Shown: piece by piece, positions 36,922 to 46,477 of the stretch
Numbering within the stretch: position 1 is the first letter of the stretch
Layout: every line of letters begins with the position of its first letter
Assembly: GCF_027925025.1 (NCBI RefSeq)
Contig: NZ_AP027058.1
Coordinates: 1,116,001 to 1,180,000 of the forward strand
Reading direction: 5' to 3'
From: Limnohabitans sp. MORI2
Lineage (GTDB): Bacteria; Pseudomonadota; Gammaproteobacteria; Burkholderiales; Burkholderiaceae_C
Length of the DNA stretch: 64,000 bases
Made by a program: the position numbers and the translations under genes
The notes under the pieces: generated by a model
Databases searched by the model: none
Told to the model about the DNA's origin: nothing
Seen by the model: the letters and a program-made list of their open reading frames with translations, nothing else

Positions 36922-37779
36922 TCAGCGCTCAACCGCAGGCCTAATCCGCACAAAGCTGGCAAAACGCGGCACGCCTTTGTCAGTCAGTCCGCGATAGGTA
37001 TAAGTGACCCACTGGCCCACGGCTGGTGGGTTTTCTCTTTGAAAGTCTGAAAAACCTGTGCCGAGTTTGAAGCGTAGGCCTTGTGGTGTTTCGACCCACA
37101 AGGCGCCCAGGCGTTTCGCATGTTTGCCTTGGCCACCTTCATGGCCGACTACTTTGGCTTCTGCATCCTCTTGGCGTTTGAGCTTGAAGACATCAGAATT
37201 ACGCCCGCTTTGGTACAGACTGCTGCCACGGTGCAGTACCAAGCCTTCGCCACCCGCTTTCACGGTTGTGTTCAGTAGAGCTTTCAATGCCGCATGAGAT
37301 GGCACTTGGCTTTGAGTCACGGCCTGAACCCAAGGCTTACCGATCTCTTTGACGATGTTTTGATACCTCACAATTCGCTCGGTGAACGCTTGGTTCGGCG
37401 TTTGCATGTCAAACACCATGAAGCGCATGGCGTGCCAGTCGCTGTCAGGGGCTTGTCTTTGTTGGATGACAGAAGCAGCTTGCTCAAACTGCCCCAGTCC
37501 AGCCCAAAGCTCGCCCTCAAATGGCTGTGTTGGCCAATCTTTTACGAACCAATTGGGTGGGGTGAGTACTTTGCCACTTCGGCTCAAAAGTTGGCGACCA
37601 TCCCAATAGCCGCGTATCCCATCGTATTTTTCACTCACCCAGTACTCCGTGAGTTTTTCATCGCCTTGATACGGGTTGGCCAGCCAAAGCGCAGGCGGCT
37701 GTGTGGCCCTTGCGGGTAAAGCTACGAGGCTGCCGAGGCAGCCCAAGGAGAGGTGAGTGAGCAAATCGCGGCGTTGCAT
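36922..37779 (-). CDS. Exported ATP-dependent DNA ligase (Lig E type)
   Basis: 285 residues. Minimal ATP-dependent ligase: nucleotidyl Lys51 in motif I (SEKYDGIRG), then motifs FEGELWAG, KAGGEGLVLHRG and DVFKLKR, and a small OB domain. There is no extra DNA-binding domain. The N-terminus QRRDLLTHLSLG...LPARA reads as a Tat-like signal ending near Ala25, so the enzyme is probably periplasmic, as described for Lig E proteins. The start at 37779 is set by AAGGAG with 6-bp spacing. It converges with the decarboxylase gene. Confidence 0.88.
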   Translation of the reverse strand: MQRRDLLTHLSLGCLGSLVALPARATQPPALWLANPYQGDEKLTEYWVSEKYDGIRGYWDGRQLLSRSGKVLTPPNWFVKDWPTQPFEGELWAGLGQFEQAASVIQQRQAPDSDWHAMRFMVFDMQTPNQAFTERIVRYQNIVKEIGKPWVQAVTQSQVPSHAALKALLNTTVKAGGEGLVLHRGSSLYQSGRNSDVFKLKRQEDAEAKVVGHEGGQGKHAKRLGALWVETPQGLRFKLGTGFSDFQRENPPAVGQWVTYTYRGLTDKGVPRFASFVRIRPAVER

Positions 37780-37812
37780 GGCCATCTCCTTGGGGCGCAC
37801 AGCCCACACATG

Positions 37813-37831
37813 TGGCCACCCCGCGTGGCCA
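37813..37831. other. Intergenic stem-loop between fabI and the ligase gene
   Basis: TGGCCAC and GTGGCCA pair around a 5-nt loop. There is no U-tract, so it is unlikely to be a plain terminator; it might stabilise or pause the fabI message. Confidence 0.3.
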
Positions 37832-37842
37832 GGAGCGCCAGC

Positions 37843-38655
37843 TTACTCGGCTACAGGCTCGGCAATGCCACCTACAACTTGGCTAAATCCGCCGTCGACA
37901 TAACTAATTTCAGCGGTCATACCTGCAGCCAGATCGCTCATCAGGAATGCTGCGACGTTGCCCACGTCTTCGATGGTCACGTTACGACGGATGGGCGAAG
38001 CTTCAGCCACCACGCTCAAAATCTTGCCAAAGCCTTTGATGCCGCTGGCTGCCAGTGTTTTGATGGGGCCGGCGCTGATGCCGTTGGCGCGCAAGCCGCG
38101 ACCCTTGGCGCCCAAAGATTCGGCCAAGTAGCGCACAGACGCTTCGAGAGAGGCTTTGGCGAGGCCCATGGTGTTGTAGTTGGGCACAGTACGAATGGCT
38201 CCCAAGTACGACAGGGTCAGAACAGCGGAGTTGTCGTTGAGATAGGGCAGGGCCGCCTTGGCCATTGCGGGGAAGCTGTAGGCGCTGATGTCGTGGGCGA
38301 TGGCAAAACCTTCGCGCGACAAACCATCCAAGAAATCGCCTGCAATGGCTTCGCGGGGCGCATAGCCAATGGAGTGCACAAAACCGTCAAATGTGGGCCA
38401 ATGAGCCGACAGATCTTTGAACATTTGAGTGATTTGCTCATCGCTGCTCACGTCACAGTCGAAAATGAGCTTAGAGTCAAAATCGGCAGCGAATTCGGTG
38501 ATACGGTCTTTGAATCGCTCACCCACGTAGCTGAAAGCCAACTCGGCGCCCTGGTCGTGGCATGCTTTGGCAATGCCATAAGCGATGGAGCGGTTGGACA
38601 ACACGCCTGTGATCAGAAGTTTTTTGCCAGACAGGAAACCTGTTTTTTTACTCAT
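37843..38655 (-). CDS. fabI: Enoyl-[acyl-carrier-protein] reductase (NADH)
   Basis: 270 residues. Last reduction of each fatty-acid elongation cycle. Short-chain dehydrogenase fold with the FabI pattern: [37 protein letters not shown], and the catalytic Tyr-x6-Lys in [13 protein letters not shown], followed by [18 protein letters not shown]. Divergent from yejA with only 35 bp between starts. Confidence 0.97.
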   Translation of the reverse strand: MSKKTGFLSGKKLLITGVLSNRSIAYGIAKACHDQGAELAFSYVGERFKDRITEFAADFDSKLIFDCDVSSDEQITQMFKDLSAHWPTFDGFVHSIGYAPREAIAGDFLDGLSREGFAIAHDISAYSFPAMAKAALPYLNDNSAVLTLSYLGAIRTVPNYNTMGLAKASLEASVRYLAESLGAKGRGLRANGISAGPIKTLAASGIKGFGKILSVVAEASPIRRNVTIEDVGNVAAFLMSDLAAGMTAEISYVDGGFSQVVGGIAEPVAE

Positions 38656-38690
38656 GAAATCTCTCCAAAAAAATCTTGCAGAATTGTCGC

Positions 38691-40553
38691 ATGCGTAGCT
38701 TCTTCATTTTGTTGGCGTTTTTGTGCTCTGGTCCATCGTGGGCTGGCCACGCCTATGCCCAATTTGGAGACATTAAATACCCTGCTAACTTCAAAAACTT
38801 CGACTATGCCAACCCCTTGGCGCCCAAGGGGGGCGAGCTGGTGTTGGTGCCGCCGTCACGTTTGTCGAGCTTTGATAAATACAACCCATTCACCCTCAAA
38901 GGCAATGCAGCACCTGGGCTGACGGGCTTGGTGTTTGAGTCTTTGCTGACGGGCACGATGGATGAACCTACCACAGCCTATGGCTTGTTAGCCGAAGATG
39001 TGAGCGTAGCGTCGGATCGTCGTTCAGTGACATTCAAGTTGCGTGCACAAGCCCGCTTTCACAATGGTGATCCTGTCATGGCGGAGGATGTCAAGCACTC
39101 GTTTGAGCAACTGATCAGCAAGCAAGCTGCGCCACAGTTTCGAACGCTATACGCCGAAGTGGCCGGTGTCGCAGTGCTGGATTCACGTACCGTGCGGTTT
39201 GATTTCAAACGCGTCAACCCAGAGCTACCTTTGATCGTGGGTGCCATGCCTGTGTTCAGCCGCCAATGGGGCGGCGAAAATGGCTATCCAAAACCTCTCG
39301 ACAAAATTGTGACGGACACGCCTATTGGCAGCGGTCCCTACAAAATGGGCCGTGTCGTCTTTGGTCGGGACGTGAGCTATGAGCGAGACAACAACTATTG
39401 GGCTCGCGACTTGAATGTGCGTAAAGGCATGTTCAACTTTGATCGCATCACTTACCGTCTTTACAAAGACAACACGGCGCAGCTAGAAGGCTTCAAAGCA
39501 GGCGAGTTTGATTTGGTGCAATCGTTCATCGCTCGTGAGTGGGCGAGGGGGTACACAGGCAAGCAATTTGTCAGTCGTGAATTGATGAAAAGCGAGTTCA
39601 AGCACAACAACGCAGGCGATTTCCAGGGGTTCATGTTCAACACCCGTTTGCCCAAATTCAAAGATGTGCGTGTGCGGGAGGCCATTGAGCTTGCGATGGA
39701 TTTCGAGTGGATGAACCGTCAGTTGTTTTACGGTGCCTACCAACGTGTGCGTGGATACTTTGTCGCCAGTGAGTTTGAAGCCACAGGCATGCCCGATGCT
39801 TCTGAATTGGCATTACTCACACCGTTGCGCGACAAGCTCACTCCCAAGGTATTCAGCGAAGCTGTACCGCTGCCGCCACGCACTTCGTTAGATCCCAAAT
39901 CAGGTGAAACTTTGCGCGACCATTTGCGTCGTGCCAAAACCTTGCTTGCCGAAGCTGGGTGGACCTACCGTGATGGTGCTTTGCGCAACGCCAAGGGTGA
40001 GCCTTTCACTTTGGAGTTTTTAGACAACTCGGGCACGATGGGCCGTGTCATCACGCCCTATAGCAAGAACCTTGAAAAACTTGGCATTCAAGTGAACTAC
40101 AAAATCATTGATTTCGCTGTGTTGCAAAAACGTTTGGATGTGTTTGATTTTGAAATCATCAGCAATCGCATCGTGGGCAGCGAGTCGCCAGGCACCGAAT
40201 TGATGGAGCGATTTGGCTCCAAGGCTGCCACCACAGAGGGCTCTGGTAACTTCATTGGCATTCAAGACCCAGCTGTTGATGCCTTGCTGGACCACGTGAC
40301 CTCAGCCAAAACACGGCCTCAGCTCATCACTGCACTGAGGGCCTTAGACCGCGTGCTGCGACACGGCCACTACACCGTGCCGCATTGGTATGGTGGGGTA
40401 CATCGTGTTGCTTGGCGCAATGGACGCTTCGAGTTGCCAGCCGTGATGCCGCGCTATTACCAGCCTGAAACCTGGGCGTCTGCCACATGGTGGGCCACGA
40501 TTGATAACCGTGCCACTTTGGCGGCGGCTAAAAGAGCGGAGCGTGCGCCATGA
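38691..40553 (+). CDS. yejA: Peptide ABC transporter, periplasmic binding protein (YejA-like)
   Basis: 620 residues. Signal peptide at the N-terminus ([22 protein letters not shown]), then an SBP_bac_5 fold with [30 protein letters not shown] and [11 protein letters not shown]. The start [24 protein letters not shown] is characteristic of YejA proteins, which in E. coli feed the microcin C uptake system YejABEF. I start at ATG 38691 for the signal peptide. It overlaps yejB by 4 bp. Confidence 0.94.
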   Translation: MRSFFILLAFLCSGPSWAGHAYAQFGDIKYPANFKNFDYANPLAPKGGELVLVPPSRLSSFDKYNPFTLKGNAAPGLTGLVFESLLTGTMDEPTTAYGLLAEDVSVASDRRSVTFKLRAQARFHNGDPVMAEDVKHSFEQLISKQAAPQFRTLYAEVAGVAVLDSRTVRFDFKRVNPELPLIVGAMPVFSRQWGGENGYPKPLDKIVTDTPIGSGPYKMGRVVFGRDVSYERDNNYWARDLNVRKGMFNFDRITYRLYKDNTAQLEGFKAGEFDLVQSFIAREWARGYTGKQFVSRELMKSEFKHNNAGDFQGFMFNTRLPKFKDVRVREAIELAMDFEWMNRQLFYGAYQRVRGYFVASEFEATGMPDASELALLTPLRDKLTPKVFSEAVPLPPRTSLDPKSGETLRDHLRRAKTLLAEAGWTYRDGALRNAKGEPFTLEFLDNSGTMGRVITPYSKNLEKLGIQVNYKIIDFAVLQKRLDVFDFEIISNRIVGSESPGTELMERFGSKAATTEGSGNFIGIQDPAVDALLDHVTSAKTRPQLITALRALDRVLRHGHYTVPHWYGGVHRVAWRNGRFELPAVMPRYYQPETWASATWWATIDNRATLAAAKRAERAP

Positions 40554-41584
40554 GTTCGTACATTCTCAGACGTTTGTTGTTGATGATTCCTACGTTGTTG
40601 GGCGTTTTGCTGATGACGTTTGTGGTCATCCAGTTTGTGCCGGGCGGTCCTGTTGAACAAATGGTGTCGCAGCTGCAGGGGCGTGATACGGGCGGAGAGG
40701 GTGCTGCGGTTGGCGGCGCTGGCTATCGCGGCCGTCAAGGTGTCGATGCTGCACGTATCGAGGAAATTCGACAGCAATATGGCTTTGACAAACCACCCGC
40801 TGAACGCTTTTGGCAAATGCTCAAACAGTTTGCTGTGTTCGATTTGGGTAAAAGCTTTTTCTATCCCAAAACAGTGTGGGAGTTGGTCAAAGAAAAAATG
40901 CCCGTCTCCATCAGTTTGGGGTTGTGGACATTCCTTTTGAGTTACCTCATCTCGGTGCCTTTGGGCGTGGCCAAAGCGGTGCGTGCAGGTTCGACGTTTG
41001 ACTGGGTGACCAGTTTGTTTGTGCTGATCGGTTTTGCCATTCCCGGCTTTGTGCTGGGTGTGGCTTTGTTGGTGGTATTTGGTGGACAGTTGCAGTGGTT
41101 CCCTTTGCGAGGTTTAACTTCAGCCAACTGGGAGCAACTCACATGGGGCGCCAAAATCACGGATTACCTCTGGCACATTGTTTTGCCTGTGACGTCGAGC
41201 GTGTTGGGCGCTTTTGCTGTGACCACGCTGTTGACCAAAAACGCCATGCTAGAAGAAATTCGCAAGCAATACGTGCTGACCGCTCGGGCCAAAGGTCTGT
41301 CAGAACGGCGCGTGATCTGGAACCATGTGTTTCGCAACGCACTCATTCCGCTGGTCACAGGTTTCCCTGCAGCGTTCATTGGTGCATTCTTTACGGGTTC
41401 ATTGTTGATTGAAACCTTGTTTTCGCTGGATGGCTTGGGCTTGTTGAGTTATGAAAGTGTGATGCGTCGAGATTACCCCGTGGTGTTGGGGACGTTGTAT
41501 CTGTTCACGTTGATTGGGTTGGTTACCAAGCTCATCAGCGATCTTTGTTATGTATGGGTGGACCCGCGTGTCAAATTCGACTGA
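40550..41584 (+). CDS. yejB: Peptide ABC transporter permease YejB-like
   Basis: 344 residues. DppB-type permease: first helix RRLLLMIPTLLGVLLMTFVVIQFVPGGP, then five more membrane segments and the ATPase-coupling loop EEIRKQYVLTARAKGLSERRVIWNHVFRNALIPL. A Gly/Arg-rich periplasmic loop (GRDTGGEGAAVGGAGYRGRQG) sits after the first helix. Second gene of the operon. Confidence 0.95.
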   Translation: MSSYILRRLLLMIPTLLGVLLMTFVVIQFVPGGPVEQMVSQLQGRDTGGEGAAVGGAGYRGRQGVDAARIEEIRQQYGFDKPPAERFWQMLKQFAVFDLGKSFFYPKTVWELVKEKMPVSISLGLWTFLLSYLISVPLGVAKAVRAGSTFDWVTSLFVLIGFAIPGFVLGVALLVVFGGQLQWFPLRGLTSANWEQLTWGAKITDYLWHIVLPVTSSVLGAFAVTTLLTKNAMLEEIRKQYVLTARAKGLSERRVIWNHVFRNALIPLVTGFPAAFIGAFFTGSLLIETLFSLDGLGLLSYESVMRRDYPVVLGTLYLFTLIGLVTKLISDLCYVWVDPRVKFD

Positions 41585-42611
41585 AGCATCTTTGTCGCCC
41601 ACCCAGCGTGCTTGGCTGAGGTTTAGGCATAACCGTCTTGGCTTTTACAGCATGGCGCTGTTTGTCTTTTTCTTTGGTCTGAGCTTGTTGGCTGAAGTGC
41701 TGTGTAATGACAAGCCTTTGTTGGCGCGCTATGACGGCAGCTTTTACATGCCCATCCTGCACAACCAGCCTGAAACCACGTTTGGCGGTGACTTTGATAC
41801 GCCCACTGACTTTTTAGATCCGTTCATTCAAGCTCAGTTTGACAAGCCTGGTAACTGGGCTTTGTATCCGCCTGTGCCTTATCACCACAGCACTTTGAAC
41901 TACTTCGCTAAAGCGCCCAATCCCGCGCCGCCGTCAGCCGATAACTGGTTGGGGACGGATGACCGAGGGCGTGATGTGTTGGCACGTTTGCTGTACGGCT
42001 TTCGTATTTCAGTGTTGTTTGCTCTGGCACTGACGTTATTCGGCACTGTGATTGGCATTTTGACGGGGGCTTTGCAAGGTTTCTTCGGTGGGAAAACCGA
42101 CTTGGCCATGCAACGATTCATTGAAATTTGGAGTGCCATGCCTGAGCTGTACTTGCTCATCATCTTCTCTGCGGTGTTTGACCCCAGCGTCAGTTTGCTG
42201 TTGATTTTGTTGGGCTTGTTTGGTTGGATGGGTTTGTCAGACTACGTTCGCGCCGAGTTTTTGCGTAACCGTCAACTTGATTACGTGCGTTCTGCGCGTG
42301 CGCTGGGTTTGTCCAACCTGCAAATCATGTGGCGACATGTGTTGCCCAATAGTCTTACGCCTGTGGTGACCTTCTTGCCGTTTCGCATGAGCGCAGCTAT
42401 TTTGTCGCTCACCTCACTGGACTTTTTGGGGTTGGGTGTACCGCCTGGCACGCCGAGCTTGGGTGAGTTGCTGGCGCAGGGCAAAAACAACATCGATGCT
42501 TGGTGGATTTCATTGTTTACTTTCGTGGTGTTGGTGGTGACCTTGATGCTGTTGACTTTCATGGGCGATGCTTTGCGTGATGCGCTCGATCCCAGAAAGG
42601 CGCGCACATGA
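41550..42611 (+). CDS. yejE: Peptide ABC transporter permease YejE-like
   Basis: About 353 residues from ATG 41550, or 347 from GTG 41568; both overlap the end of yejB. DppC-type permease with the YejE insertion after the first helix (ETTFGGDFDTPTDFLDPFIQ), WLGTDDRGRDVLARLLYGFRIS, and the coupling loop AEFLRNRQLDYVRSARALGLSNLQIMWRHVLPNS. It overlaps yejF by ATGA. Confidence 0.94.
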   Translation: MYGWTRVSNSTEASLSPTQRAWLRFRHNRLGFYSMALFVFFFGLSLLAEVLCNDKPLLARYDGSFYMPILHNQPETTFGGDFDTPTDFLDPFIQAQFDKPGNWALYPPVPYHHSTLNYFAKAPNPAPPSADNWLGTDDRGRDVLARLLYGFRISVLFALALTLFGTVIGILTGALQGFFGGKTDLAMQRFIEIWSAMPELYLLIIFSAVFDPSVSLLLILLGLFGWMGLSDYVRAEFLRNRQLDYVRSARALGLSNLQIMWRHVLPNSLTPVVTFLPFRMSAAILSLTSLDFLGLGVPPGTPSLGELLAQGKNNIDAWWISLFTFVVLVVTLMLLTFMGDALRDALDPRKART

Positions 42612-44242
42612 GACTACCTTTACTTCAAGTGCGTGATTTACGCATTGGTTTCCAAGCCGAAGATGTCGTCAAAGGCATTAGCTTTAACTTAGACCTTGGC
42701 GAAAAGCTTGCGCTTGTGGGGGAGTCAGGGTCCGGCAAAAGCGTGACAGCACTGAGTTTTGTGAAGTTGCTCGAAGGTGCTCGTGTCTCAGGGCGTGTGT
42801 TGTGGATTGCGCAAGATGAAGACACCTTGCGCCCAGATGCCACAGAAGCGCCGCAGACCCATGACCTCGTCAAACTCAGCGAAAAAGAGCTGTTCAATAT
42901 CCGTGGGCAAGACATCGCTTTTGTCTTCCAAGAGCCGATGACGGCTCTGAATCCTTTACTCATGGTGGGGAACCAAATCGCTGAAGTGTTAGAGCTCAAG
43001 CGTGGCATGACGCGTGCAGAAGCTTGGCACGAAGCGATTGAGCTACTGAGCCTGACAGGCATTCCAGAGCCTGTGCGCCGTGCCAGCGCTTATCCACATC
43101 AACTTTCGGGTGGGCAGCGCCAACGTGTCATGATTGCCATGGCTTTGGCGTGTCGTCCGCGCTTGTTGGTGGCCGATGAGCCCACCACTGCACTGGATGT
43201 GTCGCTGCGCGCTCAAATATTGGATTTGCTCAACGACTTGCAAAAACGTTTTGGCATGGCTGTGTTGCTCATCACGCACGATCTCAACACCGTGCGTTAT
43301 TTTGCAGACCAAGTGTTGGTGATGGAAAAGGGCGTTGTGGTCGAGTCTGGGCAAGTCGATGTGGTGTTGACATACCCCAATCATCCATACACCCAGAAAT
43401 TGATCAATAGCCAACCCCCGCGGGAGGTGGTTGAGGCGCAGAGCAATGCGCCGGCTGTCATACAAGCCCGCGCGCTGCGCGTGTGCTACCCCGTTCGCCG
43501 AGTCGGTTGGAAAGGGTGGTTCAAGGACGACCAGTTTGTTGCTGTGCAGGGAGCCAGCTTCGATCTGCGTGCAGGCCAAACCCTGGGCGTGATTGGTGAG
43601 TCTGGCTCAGGCAAAACCACCTTGGCTTTGGCGACCTTGGGGCTGATTCCGCACGAAGGCACACTGACCGTGGATGGGCAGGCTTGGCAAGGTAAAGCTG
43701 CGCCTGACTTGCCCTTGCGTCGCAAGGTGCAAGTGGTATTCCAAGATCCGTTTTCCTCGCTATCCCCGCGTATGAACGTGCAAGAACTGGTATCCGAAGG
43801 TCTGACTTTGCATGCGCCAGACTTGGATGAATTAGGGCGCTTACGACGCATTTTGGTGACTTTGGCTGCGGTGGGTTTGACCGAAACCGAGTTTCCGGGG
43901 CTGTTGCAGCGCTACCCGCACGAGTTTTCGGGTGGGCAACGCCAGCGCTTAGCCATTGCGCGAGCCTTGGTCATTGAGCCGCAGGTTTTGGTCTTGGATG
44001 AGCCCACCAGCGCCTTGGACGCCACAACGCAGCTGCAAGTTATTCAACTGCTGCAAAAGCTCCAGCGCGAGCGGGGTTTGAGCTACTTGCTCATCACCCA
44101 CGATGTGTCGGTCATCCGCGCTATGGCGCACCATGTGATGGTCATGCAAGGCGGCAAGGTGGTCGAGGCGGGGACGTTTGAACAGGTCATGAACAATCCG
44201 CAAGCCCCTTACACGAAGATTTTGCTAGGGGGCGAGGCCTAA
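42608..44242 (+). CDS. yejF: Peptide ABC transporter, duplicated ATPase YejF-like
   Basis: 544 residues: two complete ABC ATPase domains in one chain. Walker [12 protein letters not shown] and [11 protein letters not shown], signatures [15 protein letters not shown] and [15 protein letters not shown], Walker [13 protein letters not shown] and [12 protein letters not shown]. Powers import through YejB/YejE. Last gene of yejABEF. Confidence 0.96.
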   Translation: MRLPLLQVRDLRIGFQAEDVVKGISFNLDLGEKLALVGESGSGKSVTALSFVKLLEGARVSGRVLWIAQDEDTLRPDATEAPQTHDLVKLSEKELFNIRGQDIAFVFQEPMTALNPLLMVGNQIAEVLELKRGMTRAEAWHEAIELLSLTGIPEPVRRASAYPHQLSGGQRQRVMIAMALACRPRLLVADEPTTALDVSLRAQILDLLNDLQKRFGMAVLLITHDLNTVRYFADQVLVMEKGVVVESGQVDVVLTYPNHPYTQKLINSQPPREVVEAQSNAPAVIQARALRVCYPVRRVGWKGWFKDDQFVAVQGASFDLRAGQTLGVIGESGSGKTTLALATLGLIPHEGTLTVDGQAWQGKAAPDLPLRRKVQVVFQDPFSSLSPRMNVQELVSEGLTLHAPDLDELGRLRRILVTLAAVGLTETEFPGLLQRYPHEFSGGQRQRLAIARALVIEPQVLVLDEPTSALDATTQLQVIQLLQKLQRERGLSYLLITHDVSVIRAMAHHVMVMQGGKVVEAGTFEQVMNNPQAPYTKILLGGEA

Positions 44243-44258
44243 AAATCCCATTTATCCT

Positions 44259-44287
44259 TTGATAATCAAGCATTTAGGCGCTACAAT
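44259..44287 (+). promoter_or_regulatory. Promoter of the rimP-nusA-infB operon
   Basis: TTGATA (44259-44264) and TACAAT (44282-44287) are 17 bp apart, near the housekeeping consensus, and start just after yejF. Transcription would begin near 44294. Confidence 0.75.
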
Positions 44288-44296
44288 AAGCGCTTC

Positions 44297-44340
44297 ACGA
44301 CCAAACGGGCGGGTAACTACCGCTCGTTTTTTTTGGTCGT
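44297..44340 (+). terminator. Hairpin with T-run in the rimP-nusA leader (terminator or attenuator)
   Basis: AAACGGGCGG (44303-44312) pairs with CCGCTCGTTT (44320-44329) with one G-U, followed by an unbroken T-run. Outer arms ACGACC (44297-44302) and GGTCGT (44335-44340) are also complementary. It lies downstream of the predicted promoter, so it would act on rimP-nusA transcripts as well as read-through from yejF. Confidence 0.7.
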
Positions 44341-44379
44341 TTGTTTTTTGAACATTGGATTTCAAGGCGATTTGACGAC

Positions 44380-44940
44380 GTGAGTTTGCAGCAAACAGTA
44401 GAACAAACAGTGACCGGTTTAGGTTACGACTTGGTAGAGGTTGAGCGCTCTGCAGGGGGTCTCTTGCGCATCACGATTGACATGCCTTGGACCGCAGGTG
44501 AGCCTATGCAGTTGGTCAATGTCGAAGACTGCGAGCGCGTCACCCGACAGTTGCAGTTTGCCCTTGAAGTGGATGGCGCTGATTACGCCCGCTTGGAAGT
44601 GTCTTCGCCTGGCATTGATCGCCCCTTGCGCCACCAGGCTGATTTCGAGCGCTTTGTGGGAGAAGAGGTCGATCTGACGCTCAAAGCGCCGATCGGCGAA
44701 GCCGGTGGCGGTCAAGTGGCTGCCAACCGCAAAAAATTCCGTGGCACCTTAGAACGTACCGACGATGGCGCGGGCTGGCAAATCACCTGGCGTGATGAAG
44801 TCAAGGCCAAGCCAGGGCAAAAAGTAAGCCCCAAAAGATTAGCCGAAATGCCAGTGCATGCACTGGGTTTCACGCTGGACGAATTGCGCGACGCGCGTCT
44901 GGCCCCGATTGTGGATTTCAAGGGCAAAAAGCCCCGTTGA
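44380..44940 (+). CDS. rimP: Ribosome maturation factor RimP
   Basis: 186 residues from GTG 44380. Needed for 30S subunit maturation. N-terminal SLQQTVEQTVTGLGYDLVEVERSAGGLLRITID and VEDCERVTRQLQFALE...RLEVSSPGIDRPLRHQADFERFVGEEV are typical. I reject a TTG start at 44341 because it lies next to the leader hairpin and adds residues not usual in the family. A Lys-rich insertion near residue 120 is longer than in E. coli. Confidence 0.95.
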   Translation: MSLQQTVEQTVTGLGYDLVEVERSAGGLLRITIDMPWTAGEPMQLVNVEDCERVTRQLQFALEVDGADYARLEVSSPGIDRPLRHQADFERFVGEEVDLTLKAPIGEAGGGQVAANRKKFRGTLERTDDGAGWQITWRDEVKAKPGQKVSPKRLAEMPVHALGFTLDELRDARLAPIVDFKGKKPR

Positions 44941-44968
44941 ACATAGGTAAGAGAAGGAGTAACCGATC

Positions 44969-46453
44969 ATGAACCGCGAAATGTTGATGCTGGTCGAGGC
45001 AATCTCGCGCGAGAAAAACGTCGAACGCGATGTGGTGTTTGGCGCCGTTGAGTTGGCGTTGGCCCAAGCCACCAAAAAGCTGTACGAAGGCGACGTGGAC
45101 ATCCGCGTGGCGATGGACCGCGACACAGGCGAGTACGAAACATTCCGCCGCTGGTTGGTGGTGCCTGATGAAGCTGGCTTGCAAAACCCAGATGCTGAAG
45201 AAATGCTGATGGACGCTCGCGAGCGCGTGGCCGACGTCGAAGAAGGCGAATACATCGAAGAAGCTGTCGAGTCTTTGCCCATCGGTCGCATTGGCGCGAT
45301 GGCTGCGAAGCAAGTGATCTTGCAAAAAATTCGCGATGCTGAGCGCGAAATGTTGCTGAACGAATTCATGTCACGCGGCGATAAGATTTTTGTCGGTACT
45401 GTCAAGCGCATGGACAAAGGCGACATCATTGTCGAATCCGGTCGCGTCGAAGGTCGTCTGCGTCGCAGCGAAATGATTCCCAAGGAAAACTTCCGCAGTG
45501 GTGACCGTGTGCGCGCCATGATCATGGACGTAGACCTCACCTTGCGTGGCGCGCCGATCATCTTGTCGCGTTCAGCCCCAGAATTCATGGTCGAGTTGTT
45601 CCGCCATGAAGTGCCAGAAATCGAACAAGGCATGCTCGAGATCAAATCTTGCGCCCGTGACGCTGGTTCACGCGCCAAGATCGCTGTGATTTCTCACGAC
45701 AAGCGCGTGGACCCCATCGGTACTTGCGTTGGCGTGCGTGGCACTCGCGTGAACGCGGTGACCACCGAGCTCGCAGGCGAGCGCGTGGACATCGTGTTGT
45801 GGAGTGAAGACCCAGCTCAGTTTGTGATTGGCGCTTTGGCACCTGCCAACGTGAGCTCCATCGTGGTGGACGAAGAGCGTCACGCCATGGATGTGGTGGT
45901 GGACGAAGAAAACCTCGCCATCGCCATCGGTCGCGGCGGCCAAAACGTGCGTTTGGCAGCTGAATTGACCGGCTGGAAAATCAACATCATGGATGCCGCT
46001 GAGTCTGCTCAGAAACAAGCTGACGAAACACACAGCATCCGCGAATTGTTCATGGCCAAGTTGGACGTGGACCAAGAAGTGGCGGATATCCTGATCGAAG
46101 AAGGTTTCACCAGCTTGGAAGAAGTGGCCTATGTGCCCTTGCAAGAGATGCTGGAAATCGAAAGCTTCGACGAAGACACCATCAACGAGTTGCGCACCCG
46201 CGCCAAAGACGCGTTGTTGACGATGGAAATTGCACGCGAAGAGAGCGTCGAAGAGGTGTCGCAAGATTTGCGCGACCTCGAAGGATTGAATGCGGAGTTC
46301 TTGCCTAAGTTGGCCGAGAGCGGCGTACACACCCGTGACGATTTGGCCGATTTGGCCGTGGACGAGCTCACAGCCATCACAGGCCAAAGCGAAGAAGATG
46401 CCAAAGCCCTGATCTTGAAGGCACGTGAACATTGGTTCACGGGTCAAGAGTAA
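44969..46453 (+). CDS. nusA: Transcription termination/antitermination factor NusA
   Basis: 494 residues. N-terminal RNA-polymerase-binding domain ([36 protein letters not shown]), S1 domain ([35 protein letters not shown]), two KH domains ([35 protein letters not shown]), and two C-terminal acidic AR repeats. GGAG precedes the ATG. In E. coli NusA represses its own operon. Confidence 0.98.
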   Translation: MNREMLMLVEAISREKNVERDVVFGAVELALAQATKKLYEGDVDIRVAMDRDTGEYETFRRWLVVPDEAGLQNPDAEEMLMDARERVADVEEGEYIEEAVESLPIGRIGAMAAKQVILQKIRDAEREMLLNEFMSRGDKIFVGTVKRMDKGDIIVESGRVEGRLRRSEMIPKENFRSGDRVRAMIMDVDLTLRGAPIILSRSAPEFMVELFRHEVPEIEQGMLEIKSCARDAGSRAKIAVISHDKRVDPIGTCVGVRGTRVNAVTTELAGERVDIVLWSEDPAQFVIGALAPANVSSIVVDEERHAMDVVVDEENLAIAIGRGGQNVRLAAELTGWKINIMDAAESAQKQADETHSIRELFMAKLDVDQEVADILIEEGFTSLEEVAYVPLQEMLEIESFDEDTINELRTRAKDALLTMEIAREESVEEVSQDLRDLEGLNAEFLPKLAESGVHTRDDLADLAVDELTAITGQSEEDAKALILKAREHWFTGQE

Positions 46454-46477
46454 TGGTCATGGAGAGGAATACCAGAA

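Noticed and set aside
37753..38922. Long plus-strand reading frame (389 codons) across fabI and the start of yejA
   Set aside because: It lies antisense to a clear fabI gene and in another frame of yejA; its translation has no coherent family features.
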